Positions 1 to 10,899 of a stretch of 64,000 nt of DNA are shown here, piece after piece. The DNA comes from Oopsacas minuta (taxonomy: Eukaryota; Porifera; Hexactinellida; Lyssacinosida; Leucopsacidae). Both the position numbers and the translations under genes were made by a program. The stretch covers positions 639,837 to 703,836 of the forward strand of contig JAKMXF010000244.1 of NCBI GenBank assembly GCA_024704765.1, in the 5' to 3' direction. The notes beneath the pieces were generated by a model. The model saw only the letters and a program-made list of their open reading frames with translations. It did not search any database and was not told the origin of the DNA. The number at the start of each line of letters is the position of its first letter. Position 1 is the stretch's first letter.

Positions 1-349
1 CTTAATTTGAATCAAGACTGAGTCCAAAGCAAACACGAAGTATTTAGAGCAGTTCAGCGCGAGGAAGTGAACCGCGCTCGTGTCCATGAAATGTTGGAGA
101 GTACTCCGTCATCCAAAATTCCATTTTAAGTAGTTTCACCAGGCAATAAGTGTTATAATTGGATACGTCTAAATTATTACGAAAGTATCTAATCTTGAAT
201 AACCATAATAATATTTTATATTGCATATAGAAACCCCGTATTGAAATAGCTAATCAGTCTAAGCTCCAAATCCTTGGTTAGTCAAATACACCAGGATGGA
301 GGCGGGGGAAATTTAGTCCCAGCAGTTAAAAAACGAAGAAAATTGAAGT
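1..349. other. no gene recognised
   Basis: No coding or RNA feature is visible. A motif near 64-83 (AAGTGAACCGCGCTCGTGT) recurs with one mismatch near 30853-30871, so the left edge may hold a scrap of a dispersed repeat. Confidence 0.4.
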
Positions 350-1915
350 ATTAACGAGGATGGGCTTCACAGTAAAATTGGAGAAATCAGTAACAATCCC
401 CACACAGTCGCTAGTGCCCCTGAAGTTACGAATATATACTGTAGAAATGGCCATCCACATTCCAGTTTCAACATTGCTAACTATTCGTGAAGCAAGCACA
501 GAAGTTGAAGACCAAGTATTCTTGCACACTCCGAACTCTCCTAACCATTCAGGGCTCCCTCACCAAACAAGGGGGTATAGCCACAGCCCATTGCACTACA
601 GAGGACTCCAGGGGGTGGCTGCAGATCTGCTCAGGAGGAATCCCTCCAATTACAATCATGCTATCTCTCTCCAACACGAAGAGATAGAGGATTTATAATG
701 ATGAATAAGCTTATCCAACCTCTTCAACGGAGCTTCAGTAATCAACCCTCCGATCTCTCAAGAGATTACAACAGAGGCCAGTGTGACAGGTTGGGGTGTA
801 ACGACAGACACACACAAGCTTCGGGAGTTTGGAGTATGTAAGAAACGCAGAGCCAATCAACTTATTAGACGTGAAGGCAGCGTTCTTTGACTTCAACTCT
901 TTTCCAAGCCCAACACCCATGTCATAGTTCGAATAGACAATAAAGCAGCCGTGGCATAACAACAAGAAGGTGATCTTCCGATGACTTAACCTATGCTTGA
1001 CTGCTCTCCTCCTTTGGGTGTTTCAAGAGGGGAATACTTGCAACCGCGGAGAATCTCCCGGGGAAGACCAGACACGACTGGAGCGAATGGAAATTAAATC
1101 CAGGAATATTTCAGGAAGTTTTACTTCGTTTCTCCCTCAAGCCCATCATAGATCTATTTGCCAGTCGATTAACCTATCAGCTGTCAACTTTTGTAAGTTG
1201 GAAGAAGGACCCCACGGCTATAACGATCAATGCTATCACTCTGAATTGGTGTCAGATACAATCTCCTTACATGTTTCCACCCTTTATCTTATAGGGAGAA
1301 CCTTAGCCAAGATGTCACAGTACCTAAGAGGGTGGGCTGATAATAATTCCATACTCGCCGAGTCGCCCTTGGTGGCCAATCCTGTTGAGTCAGTTAATAG
1401 CCACACCACTACTCAGACTTAACAGCTTTTGACACTCGTTATATTGACATGAAGGACCATTATGCAGTGGCATACTTATCTCACCTCTACTTAGTTTCAT
1501 GATTAAGCAGATGATAATTAACGAATTTAGAGAAGATGCTACTATCTGCCCTCAGTCCGCCTTACAAAATTATATGGATAAATCAAAAGACCTACGATTC
1601 CCAGATTCTTACCACTTGTTTATGTCATTTATGATACCTTTCAAACCCATCTCCCCAGCTACAATATGAAGATGGCTTAAAACCTTACTCGATCAGGCAG
1701 GAATTGACACCACAATTTTCCATACCCATTCAACCAGATCAGCTCCTACGTCAGCTGCACTCAGGAAAGGAGATAACATACAAGATACCCTACGAGTAGG
1801 AGACTGGACGAATGCAAGAACATTCCAGAAGTATTCTCTCCAAGAACCCATAGACTCCACACCTTCAGGCTTTGTTAGCACTGATTTAGTACCAAGCAGT
1901 ACAGTGGTAATAGTA
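350..1915 (+). pseudogene. DIRS-type (tyrosine recombinase) retroelement remnant
   Basis: Three blocks appear in the order expected for a DIRS/Ngaro pol polyprotein. About 360-698 reads like the end of the reverse transcriptase (MGF..EKS..IPTQS, then PLHYRGLQ). About 765-1420 reads like the RNase H region (ITTEASVTGWGV near 765-800, then a VRIDNKAAVA block near 925-957). About 1699-1860 carries a tyrosine recombinase C-terminus: HSTRSAPTSAA supplies the H-x-x-R pair, followed by GDWTNARTFQKYS with the candidate nucleophilic Tyr. Such elements integrate through the recombinase rather than a DDE integrase. The blocks lie in different frames with stops, so the copy is dead. No split direct repeats were identified. 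The family call rests on motif reading; the exact clade (DIRS, PAT or Ngaro) is open. Confidence 0.72.
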
Positions 1916-2042
1916 GTGATTAGATAATTTCTGCACCATTATATTAGAGTGCATAATAGCATATAATTTATTTAGAATCTCAAGAGTGTTAAACGTCTGC
2001 ATCCAATTATAACACTTATTTTTTGGGAAACATTTTAAATTG

Positions 2043-2340
2043 AATTATCGATTCGACTAACCTGTGGGCAACTTTGGATCGGAATTCTATGAGAATTGTG
2101 TAACCAGACAATAAAATCCCACCTACCTCACCCCTTTACTTCAAATTCAATTCTTTACCACTTAGACAGGTTAGCTAATTCAATACTATATGCAATAGAA
2201 AATATGTGATGATGGTTATTTAAGAGTAAATAAAGTTGCGATCATTTAGACATGTCAAATTATAATACTTATTGTCTGGTTATATATTTCTCATAGATTT
2301 CCGATCCAATGTCACCCTCAGGTTAGTCGAATCGATAATT
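2043..2340. mobile_element. foldback MITE with ~70-bp imperfect inverted arms
   Basis: The left arm (about 2043-2113) starts AATTATCGATTCGACTAACC. The right arm (about 2269-2340) is its imperfect reverse complement. Similarity runs inward through the GGATCGGAA and CCAGACAATAA blocks. About 150 bp separate the arms. No ORF lies inside. I could not define a convincing target duplication, so the superfamily is unknown. Confidence 0.7.
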
Positions 2341-2889
2341 GTCCCCGTCCAAAGCAAAGTTCAAGTATTCTCATAAAGAGATTTCTGGTTGTATGCGATC
2401 TACACGAATTTTATAAAACATTTTCAGCCTAATCATTTTCTGAAGTACCAGGAATTTAAGGATCATAAAGAACTATTGAGTGAAAATCCACAAAAACCTA
2501 AAATTTTCTCCACTTCGACCAAAAATATTCTTCTCAATATCTGCACCAGCTTGTTATCACTGATGCACTTGTAAACTTGATCCCACTTTCCATCGTAGAG
2601 AGCCCAAAGTTTCATTCTTTCACTTGGAAATTAGATCCTAAATGCTAATTGCCAACTCGTAAGCATCTCTCCAAGAAATCCTCGCAAAGAATTTGAAATA
2701 GTTCATAGTATATCTCTAACTACGACCTCGGGCCTAATAGGCAAATGAAGACCTACATTGGTATCACTTCATATTCTGTAATGGTGGCATGTCATCGATT
2801 TCAAGGAAAACATCGGCATGTAATATATATGAAATAATCCAAGGTTTGTTGTTTCTTACAAATCAGTAATAAAATTTCATCAATCACAG

Positions 2890-3812
2890 ACAACGCACCA
2901 AATAGGGTAAAGGCCTTTAGTCTTCCTGGATATCTAAATACCTACCAGGAATCAGATTGTAGCGAAATTGAGGATGATAATGATATTGATAACCACAGCG
3001 AACAATTTAACGATAATGAACATGATGTACTTGACTTGCTTCCTCCAACTCGTAGCTCTTGTTTTGGGTACACATTCTCCAACTCGTAGTAAAGGATGGC
3101 CTAAACAATGCAGGTATGTTTACCAAAGCTATCTCCATACTCTTTGAAGAATTTTGTCGAAATTCTACCACCTTTTGAGGAGGCAACAATTATCACTTGA
3201 ATTGACAACACGGTTCCTCAAGTTTAGTTATCCCATCCGTTCGAAATTTACGCATATACAATTTCGAATTTTGTTCACAAAATCCAATTGTCTCGAAAAT
3301 CCCTTGCTGATTTACTTGAATGTCGCCCTTCCGTGTATGAGAGTAGGAAATTTACACAATAGCATATACCTTTGATCGCTTAAATTGAGGTGGTGTAAGA
3401 CTGGAAGTGAACGATGTTGTCAAAAGGTATACTCTTATCTAAGATGCCGTGTATTTGAAGCAGCAATAGCTCCCTCGCCAATGATTGTACAACTGAGCAA
3501 CAGTGAATCCACATAGCCAAACAGTAAATCACTATTTTCATTTATGGAGTCTGATGAAGATCATACAACATTTCTTGGCACTAGTGAATCCGAGATAGAT
3601 AACTATATTATCAAGAACACCATTCCTGATTATTCTGATCCTTTATCTTTTTGCAAGATAATCAAAACACTTTCCCAAAACTTGCAGCATTGGCAAAGAA
3701 ATATTTAGCAATACCTGCATCATCTGCACCGGTTGAACGACTTTTAGTTTCGGTAGGAAAAATTTCCTCCCGGATAGGTGCAATATGTCTAACTAAAGAT
3801 TTGAAATGCTAA
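2890..3812 (+). pseudogene. hAT transposase remnant
   Basis: At 3681-3809 one frame gives a 43-residue hAT C-terminal dimerisation motif, read as LAKKYLAIPASSAPVERLL followed by VSVGKISSR. The pattern of P-A-x-S-A-P-x-E-R then a downstream S-x-R is characteristic of hAT transposases. Upstream (about 2940-3030) an acidic linker (SEIEDDNDIDNHSE) resembles the acidic linker of the hAT copy near 54.3 kb. Stops and frame changes separate the pieces and no terminal repeats were found. The C-terminal part is secure; the upstream boundary is a guess. Confidence 0.6.
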
Positions 3813-4095
3813 TGTTCCTCAAATGCCATCTCAAATATAGTCTTTGTATAATTTGAGATATGCCTAAACTTTGTTTACTATTTTTCATAAACAGAAGAAA
3901 TATATTACACATATTGAAATAATTGAAATTTCGATTCAGGATCTTGGATATTTTAAACCCAGATTTAGGGATTTTATTTCCTTGCATGACAAACACTATA
4001 CACAATGCGAGCTACAAAATTCCACTCAAAATTGCATTCGCAAAGGAACAAATATCTCTCCAGAAACATATCTATCCACACTCACACACCCATAG

Positions 4096-4573
4096 CGGGC
4101 CGTAGCCAGAGCGTAGTGTTAGGAGGGGTTAAGTAAACTTTAGGGGGGCTTGGATACCTAAGATTTTTATATCCATTTTTGGGGTAGGCCCATACCCAAA
4201 CTCCCAAGCTACTTTCGGAAGGTAAAATTACTTAGTTCATAAATAGTGTTTCTATGTATGGTGATTATAGCCATGAGGAATGATTTCACTATTCGCACAT
4301 ATAATGTAATCAAACTGGAAGAATATGTTGTGATCAAATAAAACAAAAATAAAATTTCAATGGCCACTGTAGAAGCATCCATATAATTAAGTATCTTTAC
4401 TAGTAAGAGAAATTAGAAAACTTAAATGTATAGTCAATTTGACAATTTCACAAAGATTCTCTTGATTAAACTAATATTTAAGATCTAAGATAGTAAAGAT
4501 CAATATAGATTACCAAAAATTTACGAGGTGATTAAATTTGCTAGGGGGTTCAGCCCCTCTAGCTACGGCCCTG
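4096..4573. mobile_element. non-autonomous hAT MITE with exact 8-bp TSD
   Basis: The element starts CGGGCCGTAGCC and ends GCTACGGCCCTG, giving terminal inverted repeats of about 12 bp (CAGGGCCGTAGC type). It is flanked on both sides by ACCCATAG (4088-4095 and 4574-4581), a perfect 8-bp target site duplication as made by hAT transposases. The 478-bp body has no ORF. A related terminus occurs in the element at 45117-45721. Confidence 0.85.
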
Positions 4574-4581
4574 ACCCATAG

Positions 4582-5289
4582 GCGTCGTTACAAGGGGGCC
4601 GGGGGTGACTGCCCTCCCCAGAAAAACGTCAGGGGAAGTGGGCCTATATTGCCCCAGGATTGGCTACCTGAAGTAGGGTTTTTCAATATTATGAGTTGGT
4701 ATATATATATAAAATAATAGTATATATAAATGTCTTTTCGATTGGTACTTGATGCCAGCGCTTGGCCTCTGCTCGCCCTCCCCCAGATTTTCATAAAAAT
4801 TCGAAGTTCTATCCCTATGTAGACACCAATACAGAAACATATCATTCAGATATAATAACTAATAATAGTATACAGGCAAAGGAACGTATTTTTCATAAAT
4901 GAGTTCACTTACATATCGAAATTCAATGAAGTTGTATACATAACATAATGTAAAGTTCAGTGGAAATATATTTTGTGAAATCATAAGATCTATACAAAAA
5001 TAAATATATATTCAGAAATCATACACAAGTTTAATTCTTTGGCTGAATAACGAAGCTTTAATTTACAAAAAATCTCGACGTGATGCACAAAATGGATACC
5101 GTTTATGGCCTCAGTGGTCAGGAATTAGCTAGAAAAAGTCATTGGTATGGTTTGTGTAAAGATTCTGTTGCCTAGTGTTATATGTCATGACCGTCATATC
5201 ACCTATTGATTGTTCAGCAATTAAGATATCACATACTTCAGAAGCAATATGTAATCTAGCAATGCTCGGCTGCATCTTAAATTGTAGTG
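4582..5289. other. no gene recognised; short GC-rich repeats
   Basis: Two GC-rich blocks (about 4590-4635 and 4755-4785) share a GCCCTCCCC motif in direct orientation, separated by an AT-rich (TA)n stretch. They may be ends of another short element. Nothing coding is visible. Confidence 0.35.
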
Positions 5290-5660
5290 ATTACTTCTTT
5301 TATATGCAGCTTCAATCTCGTTTTCTCTAAGGCTAGCTTGGCGTTTTCTTTAGTCGTCTAGCGGCCTGGCTCTTTCAGCCTCAGACTCGATCTATCTGAG
5401 GTTCAGCTGGTGTTTACGCTGATAATTCATCCTGTCAGCTGTTTGTTCTTGGCTTTCATTTTGTCTCCGAGTGTCCTGGTGTATAGGCTGAAATTTGTAG
5501 CTCCTATCACAATCTTGATCAAATTGGACCTCTCTGTGACCTCTGTCTCTCTTTTGTTTCTCAAGACGAATAACTCGCTATCTAGGTTTCTCATTCTCAC
5601 GTTTCCAGCGCTTCCGCTCAGCTGTGGTGAGAAAGATTGGTTGAATATTATTTTCGACAA
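5290..5660 (-). pseudogene. possible Helitron N-terminal fragment
   Basis: Read on the minus strand, one frame is strongly enriched in Arg, Glu and Gln (for example RQNESQEQTADRMNYQRK, then ESEAERARPLDD and RENEIEAAYKR), interrupted by stops. This Arg/Gln-rich, regularly spaced composition resembles the region ahead of the Rep domain in animal Helitron proteins, and the better-supported Helitron copy at 60.1-60.5 kb in this window. No Rep or helicase motif is present. A low-complexity coiled coil of another origin is the alternative. Confidence 0.4.
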
Positions 5661-5869
5661 ATCAAATCAACACGTATTATATATCAAAAGATTTCAAAAC
5701 AATGTAGTTTTTAATAACTAAGTACAAATTTTGATCAATATATATATGTGAGATATATTAGTAGAACAATATTCTCCTTAATTCATTATGAGTATACTAA
5801 TTCCAAGGGACTTATTTGTAACCAAGTGGTGAGTAAAAGAACAAATATTCACAACAAGTAGTTGATAAG

Positions 5870-6065
5870 ATCATATTCGGATTCTACGTACTTGATTACC
5901 CCTATATATCTGTTGAAAGCATTCTTTAATGAATACGTATATTACGAGATTTCAATCTATTTGTTTACTTTATAGTCATAAAACAAACAAAAAATTTGTA
6001 TATTGTTAATTCGAAAGTGTTAAAATCGGAAAACAGCATACTCGATTATCCCAATGTAATTGTTA
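5870..6065. repeat. dispersed ~140-bp satellite unit (copy of the 24.4-25.0 kb array)
   Basis: The order of motifs (GATTACCCCTATATATCTGT, then GAAAGCA, TACGTATATTACGAGATTTC and a TTTGTTTACTTTAT block) matches units of the array at 24420-25030. The start of a second unit is visible near 6025. Confidence 0.55.
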
Positions 6066-6460
6066 CTTTTCCTACATTAGGCATGCCAAGTAGCGGATCT
6101 ATAAATTTCTAGTTGGGCGTAACCATCCAACTTGGCAGTGATGTCGTATGGTCTTGAAATCTGGGAGCACAAGTTCAATCTGATGAACAACAAGTTCTAG
6201 ATGAGAATTTATGGGCCCTGTAAACAGTCAGTAACGTCCAGGAGGGAAACCTATCTCAAGAAATTTAATTATGGTTTGCAATTTGCCCAGAAGGTTGAAA
6301 TTTTTCTGTCCATAGAGTAATGATGTGGAAGCTCGGAGAATATTTGAGTTAGATTGTGTAATATATGATGATGAGGATAAGATGCGAGCGAAGCGAACCG
6401 AGATTTTACAGTTTTCAATGTGAGCCAAGGGGTCATGCACTGGACATGAGATATTAACAA

Positions 6461-6510
6461 GGGGACATTGCCCCAGGCATCGAGATATACCTGGGGGGTG
6501 TAATGTCCCC
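6461..6510. repeat. GC-rich hairpin
   Basis: GGGGACATTGCCCCAGG (6461-6477) pairs with CCTGGGG...AATGTCCCC (6490-6510) with a short bulge and a loop of about 12 bases. Just downstream lies CCACCATGGCGACGTCCCTG, which looks like one end of a hAT-type element, but no partner end was found. Confidence 0.6.
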
Positions 6511-6958
6511 CCACCATGGCGACGTCCCTGCTATTATACAGTATATATTAATGTGCAAAACAATCAAATTTCGATATTTTTGAGGGTGTCATAATACTTG
6601 AGACATGAAGTGCCCAGATTCCAATCCTAAAGCCACGTAGCAGCTCCACATTATTACAAAAGGCCATTAAATGAATATTTATGAACCAAGAATATAATCA
6701 ACTCAAATTTCCTTACTAAATTAACGAAGCACGGAGCCCCGAATATATTCGGTCGCGTAGCGACCCAAAGCCATCAAGAGATTAATGCTTAAGCTAATCT
6801 GAGGCACTAAAATCTGTCGCTCAGCGACCTAGCAAGCGAAGCCCACTAGTACATCATTATTTGACCGAAATATTAATCCTACTAGCCTAGCATACTTCTA
6901 ATTCTCTCTGTCACGGTTTGTAAACTTGTGTTTTTAATATTTAATACATTTTCTTTAG

Positions 6959-7918
6959 ATCTCACACAAAAATTTCGAACATATTATTTCTACTTTTCAA
7001 TCTTCATCTAATTATGATCTAACAAAAATTGATTGTACTTTACTACAGACTGATGCAGATATTTCCGAATCATTACTACTGGAAGTCTATGAATACTGGT
7101 TCCGAAAAGCAAGAAAAATTATCCACCCTTCTGCAATATCTTTTACAGAAACTCCATATTCTGCATTTAGGAAACGAAACGATAGAATGATAACTCGCCG
7201 TTTTAGAAAATTCGATGAACAAAATTACGAAAAATTGGATCAGTTTGAGAAAACTTTTCAATTGTTTAACCGAATAACTGAACTGATTTATACACGTGAA
7301 ATCTTAAAAAATAAGCTGATTTCGCTTTTGAAGACTACTTTCTCTCAACGTAATAGGCATCATTGGTGGAAAGACGTTCCTATTTATTCTTCAGATTCCC
7401 AAATAGATACATACTTTGATAGTACTCCATGTTCGTTTACTTCCACTAGGATATGGGATTCAAATAGAACAAATCCGTCCAAGAATCAAGATATCCAGCC
7501 CAACTTCCCTGGTGTTATGCAAATACATTCTCATGAGATTCTTGGTCCTAAGTTTACCAAATTGTCCTATATTTCTGCTGATTTAATTAATGATGGATCC
7601 TCAGTTAACTTACCTTATTTATCTGCCCCAGATGGAAAATTTTCCTTTGTTTCTAATGATTCATCAAAATACTTCCCACCATCCAAAACTATTGACACTC
7701 CATTATATCCAGTCTATTCCGGCAATGATAATTTGTATAGATCAATTAATAGATACTATCGAAAAAGATCCAAAGATAGTAAGATTTCAAATCATAAATC
7801 TAGTGATATTCGCTCTATAATTACCCCATTGGAAAGGCCAGTAATATTTCCTGATAAAGTTTCTACAATTAGTTGCTCTTCCAAAAGTACTTTACATTCG
7901 ATATTTCGTTTACACTGA
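6959..7918 (+). CDS. E(Pc): Enhancer of polycomb family protein, terminal exon
   Basis: Enhancer of polycomb proteins are scaffold subunits of NuA4/TIP60-type histone acetyltransferase complexes in the nucleus. The open frame starts directly after a splice acceptor (AATACATTTTCTTTAG, AG at 6957-6958) and runs to TGA at 7916-7918, so this reads as the last coding exon (319 codons plus stop). The first ~125 residues carry the conserved EPL1-domain order: FEHIISTFQ, LLLEVYEYWFRKARK, PYSAFRKRNDRMITRRFRK, DEQNYEKLDQFEK, and a helix with ITELIYTREILKNKL. The Met at 7187 is internal to this domain and not a real start. The remaining ~190 residues are Ser/Thr/Asn-rich without known motifs. Upstream exons were not found, so this could also be a fragment or a diverged paralogue. 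Family assignment is strong; gene integrity is not established. Confidence 0.8.
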   Translation: MSHKNFEHIISTFQSSSNYDLTKIDCTLLQTDADISESLLLEVYEYWFRKARKIIHPSAISFTETPYSAFRKRNDRMITRRFRKFDEQNYEKLDQFEKTFQLFNRITELIYTREILKNKLISLLKTTFSQRNRHHWWKDVPIYSSDSQIDTYFDSTPCSFTSTRIWDSNRTNPSKNQDIQPNFPGVMQIHSHEILGPKFTKLSYISADLINDGSSVNLPYLSAPDGKFSFVSNDSSKYFPPSKTIDTPLYPVYSGNDNLYRSINRYYRKRSKDSKISNHKSSDIRSIITPLERPVIFPDKVSTISCSSKSTLHSIFRLH

Positions 7919-9162
7919 AATCTTTCATTCATTTTGGGATGCTTGTAATTTCGAAGTTCTATAACAACCATACCTGATATGATCTTTAAAGTGTTTCATA
8001 TATCAACTGGTTCTTCGACCAGTATTTCACATTCTAAATTTGTTTTTTCAAATGATTTTAGAATTGCTGTTGATTTTGCACTTACATTAATTACTGTTCA
8101 AGCTTTCTCTGGATATCCTAAATACTTATTCAATTCAATCAGAAAGAGAGTATAACGTGAAAACTGATACACTATGGTGTAAAACCTAAAAGCTTATGAA
8201 TCCCTTGACACTTAAGCTATGCGAATTTTCTCTATCCAAAGCTTGGAAAACATTCTAGCGAAATAGCAATTTTTCGTAGCTCAGTTGGAACTACCAAAGA
8301 AGAATAATCTTAATATCTCAACTAACAAAAGAGGAAGAAGCCAAAATCTAGTGTAATTTCTGTATCTATGTTGTTTGGATTATATATTATTACCGTCTTC
8401 GTTTCAATTCAGGCGCCGTTTTAGTACAGCTCCTATAGGAGGTGCCCTAATGGCATGGACAATGTATTACGTCTGTAAGTACATCCGCGCTGCCGTGCGA
8501 AATCTAGCAGTCTGATTAACATGAATATTGGCATACCTATACATTTTGGTCGGAAATTTGCACCTCGGGTATGAATTTTTCTCAAGTGAAATTTTCACAC
8601 CTTTTTGAAATATTTCAAAATTATTTTAGAGATTTCGTCTCAACTGTTAGTCTGAGATGATCGGGTATTTAGATTCCTATTATGATATATATTTTCAATC
8701 TATATCTACATAATTAATAATTTTCGCACCTTTTCACGTGTATTTCTAGGCCTCAACTTAGAAATGTAGGAAAACTTTGGGGTTCACAAGCTATAGGAAT
8801 ACTCTAATATAACATCGAGTGGGTGAAAAAAAGCTATAAGTTGACTGAAATAAGAGATGCTAGTTAATAAAAAATTGATATGAGTTCACCAAAGTAATAG
8901 ACGATCAGTGCCTAAAATAGGCACAAGTTGACTAAAAATAATAGGGGCAAGTTGACGTATAATAAATAAACCGAATCGTAGGGAATTTCGTCTTAGTCCA
9001 TTCTCTATACCATTGGTTCTCACCCTTCTTTCTCCCAGACCTCGTTAGTCCATTTATGGGGTCCGCGGACTCTGGCAAAAACTCACCTTGTATATGTTGT
9101 AGTGTAGGAGCGAGAATGGGGTGATTGGCATCACACCAAATTCGCAGCTACACTGGAACATA
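7919..9162. other. no gene recognised
   Basis: AT-rich sequence downstream of the Enhancer-of-polycomb exon, possibly including its 3' UTR. Near 9013-9080 a CATTGGTTCTCA start and a GGGGTCCGCGGAC motif resemble one degraded hAT end (compare the end near 50125-50147). Confidence 0.4.
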
Positions 9163-9315
9163 CAGTAGAACTCGGATAAGACGTACCCCCTCGGGAAACA
9201 GAAATTAGTACGTCTTAACCGAGTGTACGTCTTATCCGAATATGTTTGCATTACAAATAATGATGACTGATATTTTGGGATATAAGAAATAGTACGTCTT
9301 ATCCGAGTTCTACTG
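9163..9315. mobile_element. pogo/Tigger-like MITE with TA duplications
   Basis: The 153-bp element begins CAGTAGAACTCGGATAAGAC and ends with the exact reverse complement. It is flanked by TA at 9161-9162 and 9316-9317. The CAGTNGAAC..GGATAA terminus and TA target are typical of pogo/Tigger elements in the Tc1/mariner superfamily. Internal GTACGTCTTA blocks make it largely palindromic. It has no coding capacity. Confidence 0.85.
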
Positions 9316-9317
9316 TA

Positions 9318-10899
9318 TACGTATAAGTACAATAAATCTTAATTTAACAGATACCATACTGAGGCATAACTTGAGATCACAGAGCGAGGTGGCAAGATCA
9401 ATAATTGCCTCAAGATAATACTTCCTTTCTCGCAATACACTTGAGATGGTAGAGTGGTGATATTCGCCGCTGGGGATGTGCTATTGCAGGTCGCGGTACC
9501 ATCATCTGGGCTCACCATGATAGGGAATGCGTTGCCTGAGTAACCTCGGCAGAGGTCCCCACAAGGTTCGATGTACCTTGCCTTTGAGCGCTCTCGAATG
9601 GTGGAAAGGTGTTATGTCGTGAATCGTTAGAATTAGTCAGAAGAGTGCAACAGTATTAATTGATCCGATGAAAGTGTCACAGTCCGGAAGTTGGATAATA
9701 TGTTTTCTCATTCCGTCCTATTTATAGAATTGCCCATTTTGGTATAGGATTGAACAAAGTGTCTTTACTCAATATACTAAAGCCAGCAAATTGGTAGTGA
9801 AGTGTCCATTGGTCGTGATTGATGGTAAAGTGTTTGTAAAAAAGGTCTGACAATTCGGATAGATGCCCGATTTCAATTGTTAACAAGATAGGTATTTACT
9901 TGAATTGACCAGATATCCTCTCGAAGGCAGTAGTATTTGATCCACAAGACTTACATTTAATAGGAACGAAACCGGTTAACAGATGATTCCAGCTTTTTAA
10001 TAACGCCTCCCATCATGGATTTGAATAGCACATATTCTCGTAGTTTCTCAAATTCACAGTTACCTTCCAATTCTAATATGTTTTGGAATTTAGCTTCAAT
10101 ATGTGTAGTTATGATTAACTTCAGTACGTTTATGATGGTTACTTTGTTCGAACTAACAATAGCTGGTGTATTGTCGAAAGAACAGGTAGTATTATACTCT
10201 CCTCCCCATTAATGATATAGTTAAGACAGGTTAACAATATTTTGTTGTGTATACTATGTGGGTGATACTACTGATGCTGACATTTATCTTCTTGGGAAAT
10301 ACTTGAGATTCCTATTTTTAAAGTATATAAGGACGATAGTAATCTACTAAGTGTATTGTATTTTAGTAATAATAGTTAGAAAGGCCGAATGAGAGATAAA
10401 TTTCCAGTGAACAAACTAATAATTATTTAGAAGTTTGGTCTTTAGTGGTCGGGCAATTACAAATTTACTCAGGTAGCACACGATTTCAAGAATGTGCTGA
10501 AATCCAAGTACAGTGCGAGACATATTGCATATGAGATTAATTCCACAATGATACCATGGTTCTTCAGGAGAAGGAATAGGTTGAAGTTCTCGTTGTGGTT
10601 GAGGAGGTAGAGCAGCAGAGCGTTGACAGGAAATGATTGAATAGTCAGTTTGTAGTCCAGTCTAATGTTATTATGCTACTCCCGCGATGTCCCAGTAAAT
10701 TAGCATTCCTTCCCAATTTTTTATCACTCAGATTGGCAATTTTATTTATGTAACATACCCCCACACCTATCCCCATTACTAGCTACCGCATTGATCATTT
10801 GTCAAAATATTATCGCGATAATATAAATATGCAAAGATAAACAAAACAAAGAATACAATAAATAGACAAAATATATACGTATCTCTATAAGCTATCTAC
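9318..10899. other. no gene recognised
   Basis: No supported gene. A 65-codon open frame at 10015-10212 encodes a hydrophobic stretch, but nothing resembles a known family and there is no sign of coding constraint. Confidence 0.35.

Noticed and set aside
5410-5721. 103-codon plus-strand open frame
   Set aside because: Runs antisense to the Arg/Glu-rich Helitron-like frame and has no motifs of its own.
4578-6530. Possible ~1.95-kb element with ends GGCGTCGTTACAAGGGGG and (reverse) GACGTCGCCATGGTGGGG
   Set aside because: The two ends are only moderately similar and the flanks show no target duplication.
7187-7918. Independent 243-residue protein starting at Met 7187
   Set aside because: The frame is open back to a splice acceptor at 6957-6958, and conserved domain residues lie upstream of this Met, so it is an internal Met of an exon.
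10015-10212. 65-codon open frame with a hydrophobic segment
   Set aside because: Length is unremarkable for AT-rich DNA, and no homologous motif, splice sites or repeat context were seen.
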